DNA of 42,917 nt from a virus: positions 1 through 42,917 of the IMG/VR virus record IMGVR_UViG_3300049561_000024. The stretch is one strand, 5' to 3'. Shown here one piece after another: positions 27,880 through 35,550 of this stretch. The position numbers were made by a program, and so were the translations under genes. Positions within the stretch are counted from its first letter, which is position 1. Every line of letters begins with the position of its first letter. The notes beneath the pieces are model-generated. The model was not told the origin of the DNA. It saw only the letters and a list, made by a program, of their open reading frames with translations, and searched no databases.

Positions 27880-29343
27880 TTAAATCAATCCAGGTTCTTT
27901 TTCCCTAGATTTTCTTTTTCGATGCATCGTTGCTTTCACAGCTAAATCTAATGCATCGAATAAATCTTTGAATCGATAATTAGGAAATAAAACCAACTGC
28001 TCTACCAATAAATGCATGTTGCCCCCCTTTTTGAAAAACATTTTTTTATTTTCAAAAAGGTGCGATAACTTCCATGCCCTTGTGATTTTATCCTTAATCT
28101 GTGTAATGGGTTTCAATCGCATATCCGTATCATAATCATCTTGTAGGTGTTGATATTGTGCCTGTTGATATGCATTAATCTCTATACAACATCGTATGGG
28201 TTTCCATTTTTCATAAAATTCTATTATTGATGCTGTTTGCTCTCCAAACCTTAAATGTTTATCCATAAAATCCAATATATATCTGTTCTTGCTTTTGTCC
28301 ATACCTAAAATGCATATTGCAAATTTATCAGCACTTTCTGCTTGTGTAATTGCTAAATCCACACCCATATATATCTGTAATTCGGATGGTATATTTTCTG
28401 ACTCGATAAATTGGCAATCGTCATATTGAAATATTTTCCCCTTCATCGCCTCTGTATCGCATTGATATTGAGCATTGAATATGATGATGCCTGATTTCTT
28501 TTTCTTCTTCAAGAACCACGCAGCAGAATATTTTTCAGGCCATGCGCTGCGCCCTTTATCATCCAATGCCGGCTGAATATTGGTATGTCCCTTCAATTCG
28601 TTAATCATCAAATGATGATATAAATCATCGTGATGATACCGTGTTCCTAGTCTGTGATATTCGCCACGATGTTCAACTTGATCATCAGAAGGTTCCAACG
28701 TTGGATCCAACGAAGTATAATACCATGCCTTCACTTTATCTCGTTGGTGTTCCGTTCTAGAATTCTCTTCATCAACCAAGTCATCACACAATATAGCATC
28801 ATAATGCTTACCAACTATTTGGGAACCAACGCCAAGCGTAGTAACACTAGCCTCCTTGGCTCTAGCTGTGCGCGGGAGCACTTCTATTTCACTGTTATCC
28901 CATTTCTTCACCAACCGTGGGTCATAGTATGGACCAAAAATCTTTGCCAGCAGATCATTGTCCTCGAATTGTGCCTTGATTTCTTTCAGAAATGATTCTG
29001 CTTGTCCAGTTGTTTTCGAAACAATCAAAATTCTGAAATTGGGATTTTTAAGCAAATAGTGTATTGATTTCGCAATGGTACACACAGTCGATTTTCCTGC
29101 ACCACGAAACGCCAATTGCAGACTATCTGGATGCTTAAATTGAAATTTTAGCATGTTCAGATGCAATGGTTGAACTTGATATCCTAAAATTTCCGTAGCC
29201 AATATATCAATGCGATTTTTTTCTATAATTTGTCGCTTCAACCACTCTTTTTTCATACCATGATAATATTCTAATTTTTTTACAAGTTCTTGTTTGCCAA
29301 GCTTTTCAAAGTTTTCTACGATGGAAGAAACAGAAGCACTCAT
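27880..29343 (-). CDS. terL: Terminase large subunit
   Basis: 487 residues from MSASVSSIV at 29343, with GGAG upstream and a TAATG overlap with the preceding stop. The ATPase part has Walker A RGAGKST at 80-86 and Walker B ILCDDLVDEEN at about 190. The nuclease part has the first metal-binding Asp in YMGVDLAITQAESADKF at about 330 and a later Asp in LFDALDLAVKA. The domain order and length fit TerL of headful or cos packaging phages; the type cannot be told from this sequence alone. Confidence 0.92.
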   Translation of the reverse strand: MSASVSSIVENFEKLGKQELVKKLEYYHGMKKEWLKRQIIEKNRIDILATEILGYQVQPLHLNMLKFQFKHPDSLQLAFRGAGKSTVCTIAKSIHYLLKNPNFRILIVSKTTGQAESFLKEIKAQFEDNDLLAKIFGPYYDPRLVKKWDNSEIEVLPRTARAKEASVTTLGVGSQIVGKHYDAILCDDLVDEENSRTEHQRDKVKAWYYTSLDPTLEPSDDQVEHRGEYHRLGTRYHHDDLYHHLMINELKGHTNIQPALDDKGRSAWPEKYSAAWFLKKKKKSGIIIFNAQYQCDTEAMKGKIFQYDDCQFIESENIPSELQIYMGVDLAITQAESADKFAICILGMDKSKNRYILDFMDKHLRFGEQTASIIEFYEKWKPIRCCIEINAYQQAQYQHLQDDYDTDMRLKPITQIKDKITRAWKLSHLFENKKMFFKKGGNMHLLVEQLVLFPNYRFKDLFDALDLAVKATMHRKRKSREKEPGLI

Positions 29344-29606
29344 TAGAGTACTCCATTCCAATCAATACATTTTGCGGTGGCTGCTTCGATTGTAGTTTTA
29401 AAATTATGGTTTTTAAGCCATCGTTGTGCTCGTTCTACTGTCCAAAACTTCTTATCGAATCTCAGAGATTGAATCTCAGTTTTACCATTCGACAATATCC
29501 CTATGATTGCCGAAATTCCCCTAGGAAAATTCAAATTGCTACGTCTAAAACTTTTGTATTTGCTTGGTTCTATTTGTCGCGCGGCATGTTCATTTGGATA
29601 AGGCAT
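29343..29606 (-). CDS. Conserved phage protein with PYPNEHAAR motif
   Basis: 87 residues. The N-terminus PYPNEHAARQIEP and the following KFWTVERAQRWLKNHNFKT are a well conserved phage block, often found fused to or beside prohead proteases and capsid-associated proteins. Its role is not known. It ends in a TAATG overlap with the terminase start, so the two are probably translated together. Confidence 0.6.
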   Translation of the reverse strand: MPYPNEHAARQIEPSKYKSFRRSNLNFPRGISAIIGILSNGKTEIQSLRFDKKFWTVERAQRWLKNHNFKTTIEAATAKCIDWNGVL

Positions 29607-29615
29607 GATACCATC

Positions 29616-29996
29616 TTATGTAGTTTTGTGGCTATTAAATCCAGATACCATTATGTCTACACCATCTTCAATCATAGGTTCATACTGACTAATTTGAATA
29701 AAAAAGATACGCCCCATAACGTGAAAATCAATTTCATAAGATTCTCCTAGAGCTAAATTATATCCATAATTTGCTGGTTGTTCTTGAATAAATGTGTTAG
29801 CATTTTCACACCAATACCATATACAAATACTAACACCCATATCCACGGCCGGTATAACTTGAACATGAACCCATTCAAACATCGATGCATTACAGCCATA
29901 TTCTCTGGTAACGTTAGACATATCATCTATTCCGATGACATTTTCCCTGTATAAAATATAATCAGGAGCAACGGATAGTGATGATTGAATCGTCAT
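29616..29996 (-). CDS. Tandem paralogue 3 of a putative virion decoration family
   Basis: 126 residues, paralogous to the two genes before it. Shared positions are the N-terminus (MTIQSS then SVAPDYILYREN), GCNASMFEWVHVQV, and the GRIFFIQI strand near the end, followed by a short SGFNS tail. The predicted fold is beta-rich. It starts within the stop of the preceding copy (ATGA). Expression directly ahead of the terminase and head genes suggests a virion or decoration protein, but no family name is known to me. Confidence 0.55.
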   Translation of the reverse strand: MTIQSSLSVAPDYILYRENVIGIDDMSNVTREYGCNASMFEWVHVQVIPAVDMGVSICIWYWCENANTFIQEQPANYGYNLALGESYEIDFHVMGRIFFIQISQYEPMIEDGVDIMVSGFNSHKTT

Positions 29997-30355
29997 AATT
30001 GATTGTTATATCCTGATACTGCTACGTTAACAAAACCATCCGTACTCAATATTTGAACGAAAAAAATGCGTCCTCTGATTTCCACACTAAACTCATATGG
30101 TATGCCGGGACCGGCTGAGCCTACTTGAATTGGTCCTGACTGATTAACGAATGCACCAATTCTCTCACACCAAAACCAAACACCAACATCTGCTTCGACA
30201 CCAGATTCTGGTATAACTTGAACATGAATCCATTCAAACATCGATGCATTGCAACCGTGTTTCTTAGTAATGCTGGCCATATCATCCGCTGCGCTGACAT
30301 TTTCTCTGTGTAAACTATAATTTGGTGCAGCGGATGGTGATGATTGAATTGTCAT
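29993..30355 (-). CDS. Tandem paralogue 2 of a putative virion decoration family
   Basis: 120 residues. It shares MTIQSSPS, LHREN, GCNASMFEWIHVQVIP, WFWCE and RGRIFFVQI with its neighbours, with the most divergence in the loop at 70-90. Its start overlaps the stop of copy 1 (ATGA), with AGGAG upstream. Three linked copies probably arose by duplication and now could form a hetero-oligomer or be alternative surface proteins (inference). Confidence 0.55.
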   Translation of the reverse strand: MTIQSSPSAAPNYSLHRENVSAADDMASITKKHGCNASMFEWIHVQVIPESGVEADVGVWFWCERIGAFVNQSGPIQVGSAGPGIPYEFSVEIRGRIFFVQILSTDGFVNVAVSGYNNQL

Positions 30356-30726
30356 ATGGAACTCCTGTTAAATCCCGATACCATTATATCCGACGATGCT
30401 GGTTCTGGTGATAAATACGTTACTTGAATAAAGAAAATACGTCCTCTAGTTTCTACGGTGAATTCCATCACTTGGCCTACGTATCCGCCTATCACTTCAA
30501 TGGGCGATGCATTCCGAATAAATGCATTAGCCACATCGCTCCACCACCAAATTTCAACATTCGTTGTTGACTCTATACCAGTTGTAACTTGAACATGGAC
30601 ATATTCAAACATCGAAGCATTACAACCATCATCTTTGGTAATATTGGCCATGTCATCCGGTTGCGTGATGTTCTCCCTATACAACACATAATCGGGTGCC
30701 AGCGATGGTGATGTTTGAATTGACAT
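30352..30726 (-). CDS. Tandem paralogue 1 of a putative virion decoration family
   Basis: 124 residues. It begins MSIQTSPSLAPDYVLYREN and contains GCNASMFEYVHVQV and RGRIFFIQV, the family signature. It follows the 30742 gene by 15 bases and is the first of the three copies to be transcribed. Confidence 0.55.
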   Translation of the reverse strand: MSIQTSPSLAPDYVLYRENITQPDDMANITKDDGCNASMFEYVHVQVTTGIESTTNVEIWWWSDVANAFIRNASPIEVIGGYVGQVMEFTVETRGRIFFIQVTYLSPEPASSDIMVSGFNRSSI

Positions 30727-30741
30727 AAAAGAATCCCTTAA

Positions 30742-31059
30742 CTATTCATGCGCTTCCCAATAAATAGTTTCGCCGCTGACGTTTACATGGTTGGTGGTAT
30801 CAGCATCTCCTTCAACCGTGAAACCATCATCCAATGGCGTAATGCCTTTTGCTGCGATGAAAACAGAGGACACCTTAGTGTTTTCATAAAGTTGAAATGC
30901 CGAATCATCCGGCATCGCTTCATTCCATTCCATCGATGCTGGATTTGCTGAATTGATGAGTTTGACCGATCTTGGCCGAAAACCTACGGTTTCCACATCC
31001 ATTGCCGCGCCCGTCCCCACAACCGAACCGCAGACTACTCTTGCTCCACCAGATGCCAT
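30742..31059 (-). CDS. Conserved small phage structural-module protein
   Basis: 105 residues. The pattern GFRPRSVKLINSANPASMEW, then GITPLDDGFTVEGDAD and GETIYWEAHE, occurs widely in phage structural operons. Beta-rich. It is the first gene after the promoter at 31144-31188 and has a GGAGG site ahead of its ATG. It may be a decoration or fibre-tip protein. Function unknown. Confidence 0.55.
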   Translation of the reverse strand: MASGGARVVCGSVVGTGAAMDVETVGFRPRSVKLINSANPASMEWNEAMPDDSAFQLYENTKVSSVFIAAKGITPLDDGFTVEGDADTTNHVNVSGETIYWEAHE

Positions 31060-31114
31060 GTTATACCTCCATTATTATTGGCTAATAAACTCATTTTAGC
31101 CTGTTATTTCATTA

Positions 31115-31131
31115 GCCTCTCACCAAGAGGC
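31115..31131. other. Small hairpin in the leader of the structural operon
   Basis: GCCTCT and AGAGGC form a six-pair stem with a five-base loop. It lies between the putative promoter and the first structural gene. No T-run follows on either strand, so it does not look like an intrinsic terminator. Confidence 0.4.
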
Positions 31132-31143
31132 AATTCCATTCTA

Positions 31144-31188
31144 AAAACTAGGATACGTGATTTATATTTTTTATCTAGTTTTGGGCAA
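31144..31188 (-). promoter_or_regulatory. Promoter with overlapping operator-like inverted repeat
   Basis: On the minus strand TTGCCC (31188-31183) and TATAAA (31166-31161) are 16 bases apart. An eight-base inverted repeat (AAAACTAG at 31144-31151 and CTAGTTTT at 31175-31182) brackets the -10 element. This is a plausible late or middle promoter under a repressor or activator for the whole virion operon. It starts just after the end of the upstream gene at 31190. Confidence 0.45.
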
Positions 31189-31189
31189 T

Positions 31190-31576
31190 TTAATTCATGT
31201 CGTTATTTTTCGGCATAACGCAATACGAAATTACCAACGGCGGCGGCGGAATAATTTCTGAAAAATCATTGGAATATTTATTTGATAAAATTATTCCAAT
31301 TTTTGTTACAATTGACAACGCATCAATAAATTCCCTGATGATACAATTATATTGCGATCTAATATAGTTGATTTCGCGAGCAGTGTGAATCATCATATCG
31401 AACAATATTTTCGATTCGCCCTTGTCATTTTTTAAAAGATCATCTATAATTTCTTTATTTTCTATGACTTGTCTTGACCACATTTCCATGTGTTTGATCA
31501 TCTCATCTAGATCCACACACGATGGATCAATGAAAATATCTTCGCAATTTCCCACAACACTCTTTCCATCCGCCAT
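31190..31576 (-). CDS. Hypothetical protein
   Basis: 128 residues, mainly helical (LDEMIKHMEMWSRQVIENKE, then MMIHTAREINYIRSQYNCII). A proline run (IPPPPLVI) lies near the C-terminus. AAGGAG precedes the ATG at 31576. No domain recognised. It is the last gene of the accessory run before the structural promoter. Confidence 0.45.
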   Translation of the reverse strand: MADGKSVVGNCEDIFIDPSCVDLDEMIKHMEMWSRQVIENKEIIDDLLKNDKGESKILFDMMIHTAREINYIRSQYNCIIREFIDALSIVTKIGIILSNKYSNDFSEIIPPPPLVISYCVMPKNNDMN

Positions 31577-31582
31577 CGATCA

Positions 31583-31786
31583 TCACTCCTTCGTGTACTC
31601 GTCCGGATTGGCCTGAACTCGCAAATAATCACCCACAGCCTTTGACAAATTTTTCAGACTATCCGATTCGCACGTATTGATAGTGGGATTTTCAAGGTGT
31701 TGTTCCGTTGTCCACCCAATCGGACGTTTCGATAACCACCATTTACATGCCGCCTTTAGCAAACGATTTGCTCTCTTATTTGACAT
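31583..31786 (-). CDS. Hypothetical small basic protein
   Basis: 67 residues. The N-terminal half (KRANRLLKAACKWWLSKRP) is basic and helical; the rest is acidic. GGTGAG lies upstream of the ATG. Six bases separate it from the next gene, so they are probably co-translated. No family recognised. Confidence 0.4.
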   Translation of the reverse strand: MSNKRANRLLKAACKWWLSKRPIGWTTEQHLENPTINTCESDSLKNLSKAVGDYLRVQANPDEYTKE

Positions 31787-31830
31787 TCAATCGACTCACC
31801 TTTCTTGTTCCTTCATTTGTAGATGTTGCT

Positions 31831-32727
31831 TTAACTCATATCGGCATTATCCCTGAATCCCAACCAAATTGGAATTCTAGGGAGATTTTTCACACCGTGT
31901 GGTTGATATTTATATTTGAATATCTTGCCCACGTATTCCTTTTTTTTATCCCATATCCGTTTGCGTAATTCAAGAGTCAGGCCTTGTCCTGTACCACATT
32001 TGAATTCAACGCCGGTATGAACATCACGCGCTAAAAATTTGCCAAGTACCCCAGCCGCAACCTTACCCTCTTTTTTGGCTGATCTCTTGGCATAACCCAA
32101 TTCATTTTTACACAATTCGTTATGGTTGGCGACTTGTTCTTCTAATCCGATAACTTCTGCCTCTGAATCCATAAACACCTTAAGTTTCAAAAGATACCGT
32201 TCTTTCCATGTTGATCTACCGCATTTATATGGCCCGTATGGGGCACGTAATATAACCCCTTCATATCCTGCTTCAAGCATACGTTCCTCATATTTAGCCA
32301 ACTCTATTGGCGACCATAACACGATAAATGGGAGTATTTGGATGATTGTTTTTGTTTCTGAAGAAGTTTCGTTGTACCAATGTGCCATGTATCTCAATCG
32401 TTCTGAATAAGGCATCGCAAGATCACCATCTACCACAAAATCAAACATACAGTATGTAAAATCAGGATTTCCATCTCTTGACATCACATCGGAAGTGACT
32501 TGCTGAAATGAGTTGGATGAAAACAATTCCCCGTCGGCCCCGATAGGCAGATATTTTTCCAGCAATCCCCTGATGTGATGATTTGGAATTGGTTTCCATG
32601 ACCTAGAAAGTATCCGCCCATCCGGATTCAGACATCGAATGCCATCCACTTTTGGCGTAGCAATCATTGGCCATTCTAATTCGCCAATATTTTTAACAGA
32701 TTCCGCCAGCATAGGGGCCGTAATCAT
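31831..32727 (-). CDS. ATP-dependent DNA ligase
   Basis: 298 residues, close to the compact T7-type ligase. Motif I is TPKVDGIR with the adenylated Lys at 26. DGELF (motif III) lies at about 84, YEGVILR (motif IV) at about 175 and LLKLK (motif V) at about 195. The C-terminal OB-fold part contains VGKIFKYKYQPHGVKNLPRI. The enzyme joins nicks in DNA using ATP, serving phage replication or repair. No DNA polymerase is in the window. Confidence 0.9.
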   Translation of the reverse strand: MITAPMLAESVKNIGELEWPMIATPKVDGIRCLNPDGRILSRSWKPIPNHHIRGLLEKYLPIGADGELFSSNSFQQVTSDVMSRDGNPDFTYCMFDFVVDGDLAMPYSERLRYMAHWYNETSSETKTIIQILPFIVLWSPIELAKYEERMLEAGYEGVILRAPYGPYKCGRSTWKERYLLKLKVFMDSEAEVIGLEEQVANHNELCKNELGYAKRSAKKEGKVAAGVLGKFLARDVHTGVEFKCGTGQGLTLELRKRIWDKKKEYVGKIFKYKYQPHGVKNLPRIPIWLGFRDNADMS

Positions 32728-32811
32728 CTGTTATTCCTACCTTTTAATTTGCGATGCATACCGATATATATCCAATTTGCTATTGGCGAGATGATTCTGC
32801 TGGGGTCTTGA

Positions 32812-33078
32812 TTATCGACGTGATTGGCGTAATCGTTTACGCCGATTAGCCGCATTCTGTCGCGCATTTTCAGCTTCTTGTTGCATCGCAATTTCAGAAA
32901 CAACTTTTTCCATCGCCTTGTCCACTTTTTCCGTGGATGATTTCACGTGGATGCGGTAACCGTTGGCGTTGAGCACGTCAATTTTTTGTTTCCGTGTCGA
33001 TAAAGATTTGTCGACATCGTAAATCTGTTTATTGCGTTCGTTGAGCAATCTTTTTTTGTTTTTACGTACAAGTGACAT
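32812..33078 (-). CDS. Small highly basic protein
   Basis: 88 residues with basic ends (VRKNKKRLLNERNKQ and ANRRKRLRQSRR) and a helical centre (VDKAMEKVVSEIAMQQEAEN). It could bind nucleic acid or the host transcription machinery, but this is only charge-based. AAGGAG precedes the ATG. Confidence 0.45.
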   Translation of the reverse strand: MSLVRKNKKRLLNERNKQIYDVDKSLSTRKQKIDVLNANGYRIHVKSSTEKVDKAMEKVVSEIAMQQEAENARQNAANRRKRLRQSRR

Positions 33079-33107
33079 TTTCTTTCTCCTTTTTGATCTA
33101 CATTATT

Positions 33108-33455
33108 TTATTGTGGATGCTTGTTTCTCCACGCGCTCATCAGTGCGTCATTTATCACTGTGATATCGGCGGGTTTCTGAAGCACACATACTACACCGCA
33201 AACAACCTTATTACCGGTATGTATCACAACCGGTAAAGTTGTACTATTGATTACACGAAGCCCGTCACCAGGATTGGGACAATCCCAATCCGTAAGCACG
33301 ACATCATACACACCGCCAGCAAGAAACGCAATTCCATGACCGGCCGATTCGGCAACCGTAACATTTTTCCAATATTTATCCAGTATCCTTTTCAGCATCC
33401 GAGCCATTTGAGGATCATCTTCCACAACGAGCAGATTCAATTCCTTACTTTCCAT
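33108..33455 (-). CDS. Stand-alone response regulator receiver domain (CheY-like)
   Basis: 115 residues, receiver domain only. All key positions are present: acidic E12-D13-D14, phosphoacceptor D56 in VVLTDWDCP, T80 in VVIHTG, and K94 in VLQKPAD. No output domain follows. In bacteria such proteins take phosphate from histidine kinases and bind a partner. The shortened alpha3/beta4 region (GDGLRVINSTTLPVVI) is unusual. No kinase is encoded nearby, so a host phosphorelay would be the partner (inference). Confidence 0.82.
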   Translation of the reverse strand: MESKELNLLVVEDDPQMARMLKRILDKYWKNVTVAESAGHGIAFLAGGVYDVVLTDWDCPNPGDGLRVINSTTLPVVIHTGNKVVCGVVCVLQKPADITVINDALMSAWRNKHPQ

Positions 33456-33471
33456 TTTATCTCCTTGTTAC

Positions 33472-33477
33472 ATTATA
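33472..33477 (-). promoter_or_regulatory. Possible extended -10 element
   Basis: TGTTATAAT on the minus strand is an extended -10 in the 126-base gap before the receiver gene. No good -35 is at the correct distance, and the start point would fall close to the ribosome site. Tentative. The remainder of this gap is AT-rich with nothing else obvious. Confidence 0.3.
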
Positions 33478-33581
33478 ACATGTTTCCATGTTCTCTATTT
33501 CAAGTATAATCCTTGCCGGATGGAAGTAAAGAAAAATAATCCACAATATATATTTTTTTGATAAATGTTATAAAATATTGA

Positions 33582-33830
33582 TTATAAATGCGCATCCCAT
33601 ACGTGGAATGGACGACCGTCTGAACGATATTCTGCTTGAGAAACATCCATCCCAGAAATCATCATGGTATCATTTTCTATTTTTCTAAAATCAGTTTTCC
33701 GAAATCCCAATGCATTACAACGTGTGCACCGAACAGCGAAACCTTCAGCATTAAGACGATGGTGATAAACCGCACAAATCTCTATCCAGTTGTGCGGACA
33801 CTCTTTAATTTCTTTTTCCAGCGTTCCCAT
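33582..33830 (-). CDS. Small putative zinc-binding protein
   Basis: 82 residues from MGTLEKEIK at 33830, preferred because GGAG lies eight bases upstream; an in-frame ATG at 33860 overlaps the previous stop. CPHNW, HHR and CTRC supply metal-ligand-like residues, and FAVRCTRCNALGFRKTDF resembles a zinc knuckle. The ending PFHVWDAHL is unassigned. Confidence 0.45.
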   Translation of the reverse strand: MGTLEKEIKECPHNWIEICAVYHHRLNAEGFAVRCTRCNALGFRKTDFRKIENDTMMISGMDVSQAEYRSDGRPFHVWDAHL

Positions 33831-33856
33831 AATCCAATCTCCAGAACCATCATTCA

Positions 33857-34504
33857 TCATCTTTTAACAACACGCCGTCCTGCTCTGACCTTGTCACGAT
33901 GTTTAGATTTTTGTTTCGAAACATCATTTATTTTTTTCGTCCGAATACCATTGTCACCCAATACCGCCTCTGGTAACGCTGCTCCATGACATATGGAGCC
34001 AGGCGTTACGTCTATTATATTCTTGTCTCCATATTTTCCTAATAAAATATTTAAAGCACCCAGACTACCAACGATTTCTTTTTTCAGTTGATTATCACTA
34101 AGTTCCGCAATCACAATTCCTGCCAACACTTCTGTACGACCTGGGACTTTTTTGAGGATGCCGAATTCTTGCCCCTTGGCAATAATTTTATCAAGTATCT
34201 CGCTACGAGCCCGGATAGCTCCCACAAGTGCGGTTGGTTGTTTGGTAATTTGATATTTTAAAACAACGTTGTCCAAATCGGTCATATTGCACATCTGATC
34301 TATTATATATTGTATATAAATGTGTTCTATAGGCCTTGATCGAATTTCTTCTGTTTTGGCCTCAAACATCGCTGACTTGAGATTTTCATATTCATCAGCC
34401 GATATGCCCATTTCATCGAGTATATCGGCCTCATTATCCCCCGCACACAAAAGTCCATATATACGTACGATTGCCTCTCTCATTTGATCTTTGGTGAGTT
34501 TCAT
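33857..34504 (-). CDS. Possible terminase small subunit / HTH DNA-binding protein
   Basis: 215 residues. Residues 10-45 (REAIVRIYGLLCAGDNEADI, DEMGISADEYENLK) look like a winged or plain helix-turn-helix. The middle (VGAIRARSEILDKIIAKGQE) is a long helix as in small terminase oligomerisation domains. The C-terminus is basic (KQKSKHRDKVRAGRRVVKR). This is the only TerS-like candidate in the window, but it is 4.5 kb upstream of TerL. A transcription regulator is the alternative. Confidence 0.4.
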   Translation of the reverse strand: MKLTKDQMREAIVRIYGLLCAGDNEADILDEMGISADEYENLKSAMFEAKTEEIRSRPIEHIYIQYIIDQMCNMTDLDNVVLKYQITKQPTALVGAIRARSEILDKIIAKGQEFGILKKVPGRTEVLAGIVIAELSDNQLKKEIVGSLGALNILLGKYGDKNIIDVTPGSICHGAALPEAVLGDNGIRTKKINDVSKQKSKHRDKVRAGRRVVKR

Positions 34505-34527
34505 ATTGGTCCTATATCTTCTTTATT

Positions 34528-34968
34528 TTACAATCTGGCATTAATATGAACATTTAAAACAGATATGCCAGATTGTTCCAAGATTGTTGCTGCATCGATA
34601 TTTCTGTAATCGTCCATATAATATACCTTTATTACGCCACCAAGCTGTATGATCCGTTTCGCGCACATTTTGCACGGATATACCGTGGTAAAAATTATTT
34701 TCGACGTGGATGTAGGTTCTGAACACGAAATTACGGCATTTTCTTCTGCGTGTAGGCAGCCGCATGATCCGCTTGCTTCAGGATTATCACATCGATTAGG
34801 CAATCCTATAGCATTACCGTTATACCCCACGGATAATACACGCCGATAATCGTTGGAAACAATTACGCATCCCACATTTCTTCTGGAACATATTGAACGA
34901 CGAGACAACGTGCGAGCAAGTTCCATATATATCACCTCAAAAGATGGTCTTGGTAATGCACTCTCCAT
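34528..34968 (-). CDS. Deoxycytidylate (dCMP) deaminase
   Basis: 146 residues. The zinc site is complete: H73-A-E in CLHAEENAV and P98-C99-x-x-C102 in YPCKMC. The early blocks CSRRNVGCVIV and GYNGNAIGLPNRCD are typical of the dCMP deaminase/ComEB family, and the length agrees. It makes dUMP for thymidylate synthesis in the cytoplasm. No thymidylate synthase is seen here. AAGGAG precedes the ATG. Confidence 0.88.
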   Translation of the reverse strand: MESALPRPSFEVIYMELARTLSRRSICSRRNVGCVIVSNDYRRVLSVGYNGNAIGLPNRCDNPEASGSCGCLHAEENAVISCSEPTSTSKIIFTTVYPCKMCAKRIIQLGGVIKVYYMDDYRNIDAATILEQSGISVLNVHINARL

Positions 34969-34981
34969 GAATTAATCTCCT

Positions 34982-35176
34982 TTAAATATCCGATTCGGCA
35001 CAAACGTTAATTATTTTTTTGCCGAAACACCCAGCTTCGACTGCTCCGGCGCATCCTACTTCAATAGCGATGGTGGATATGCTTTCGAATGGAAGCGGAA
35101 AATCAGCGAATGGAAGCGGTTTACACGATAATACCACTATGGCAGAAAACAAAAATAATAACTTGTACTTTTTCAA
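34982..35176 (-). CDS. Small phage lipoprotein
   Basis: 64 residues starting at a TTG (35176) with AAAGGAG upstream. The N-terminus is a lipoprotein signal: MKKYK, a hydrophobic stretch LLFLFSAIVV, then the lipobox LSC with Cys18 as the lipidation site. The mature part has three further Cys residues (GCAGAVEAGCFGKKIINVC) that may form disulphides. Phage lipoproteins of this size include superinfection-exclusion proteins and outer spanins; the lack of other lysis genes nearby favours the first (inference). Confidence 0.6.
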   Translation of the reverse strand: MKKYKLLFLFSAIVVLSCKPLPFADFPLPFESISTIAIEVGCAGAVEAGCFGKKIINVCAESDI

Positions 35177-35260
35177 AATGTGCTCCTTTGAAATCCGAAT
35201 TCGTTTATAATTCGGTTATCCCTTAATATTTGAACCACAGAACAACAGATGAATTATAAA

Positions 35261-35356
35261 CTACAGGGAAGCCAATCTCTTCCCTGTAGAAACACAGTCT
35301 GCCAACTGTGCAGTAGATCTGTACAGATTTGAACTGCAAACAATCCGGTCAGGATT
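35261..35356. other. Four consecutive stem-loops
   Basis: Four inverted repeats lie nearly end to end: 35261-35289 (11-pair stem, CTACAGGGAAG), 35293-35310 (six pairs), 35310-35337 (GCAGT/ACTGC plus an inner palindrome around GTAC) and 35342-35356 (AATCC/GGATT, spanning a stop codon). On the minus strand they follow the 35349-35540 gene and precede the lipoprotein gene. The 11-pair stem could terminate or process transcripts. The rest of 35177-35260 shows nothing else. Confidence 0.6.
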
Positions 35357-35540
35357 CAGATGCGTGCGGCAACACAACAGACCTTTGTTGGTGGGTATCT
35401 TGATATGATCGCGGATGGTGTGCGTAAATATTGCTCCACCTTGACACATTTTTTTCAATCGTTCGCTCTCCGCACATACATGTTCTTGAACCCATCGGAA
35501 ACCGATGAATCTTCTCATCGCATTGTTTTGACTCGTTCAT
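35349..35540 (-). CDS. Small Cys/His protein, probable zinc-binding
   Basis: 63 residues from MNESKQCDEK at 35540, with AGGGG upstream; a longer in-frame Met at 35564 overlaps the previous gene. The pattern C-x4-H-RFPMGSRTCMCGER is a common small phage zinc-binding signature. The remainder has no recognisable features. A reading frame in another phase (35261-35518) is weaker by this criterion. Confidence 0.45.
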   Translation of the reverse strand: MNESKQCDEKIHRFPMGSRTCMCGERTIEKNVSRWSNIYAHHPRSYQDTHQQRSVVLPHASES

Positions 35541-35550
35541 ATTTCCCCTA

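Noticed and set aside
33108-33455. Complete two-component system
   Set aside because: No histidine kinase or output domain is encoded in the window.
35261-35518. 85-residue minus frame
   Set aside because: Conflicts with the better-supported 35349-35540 frame and runs through the hairpin cluster.
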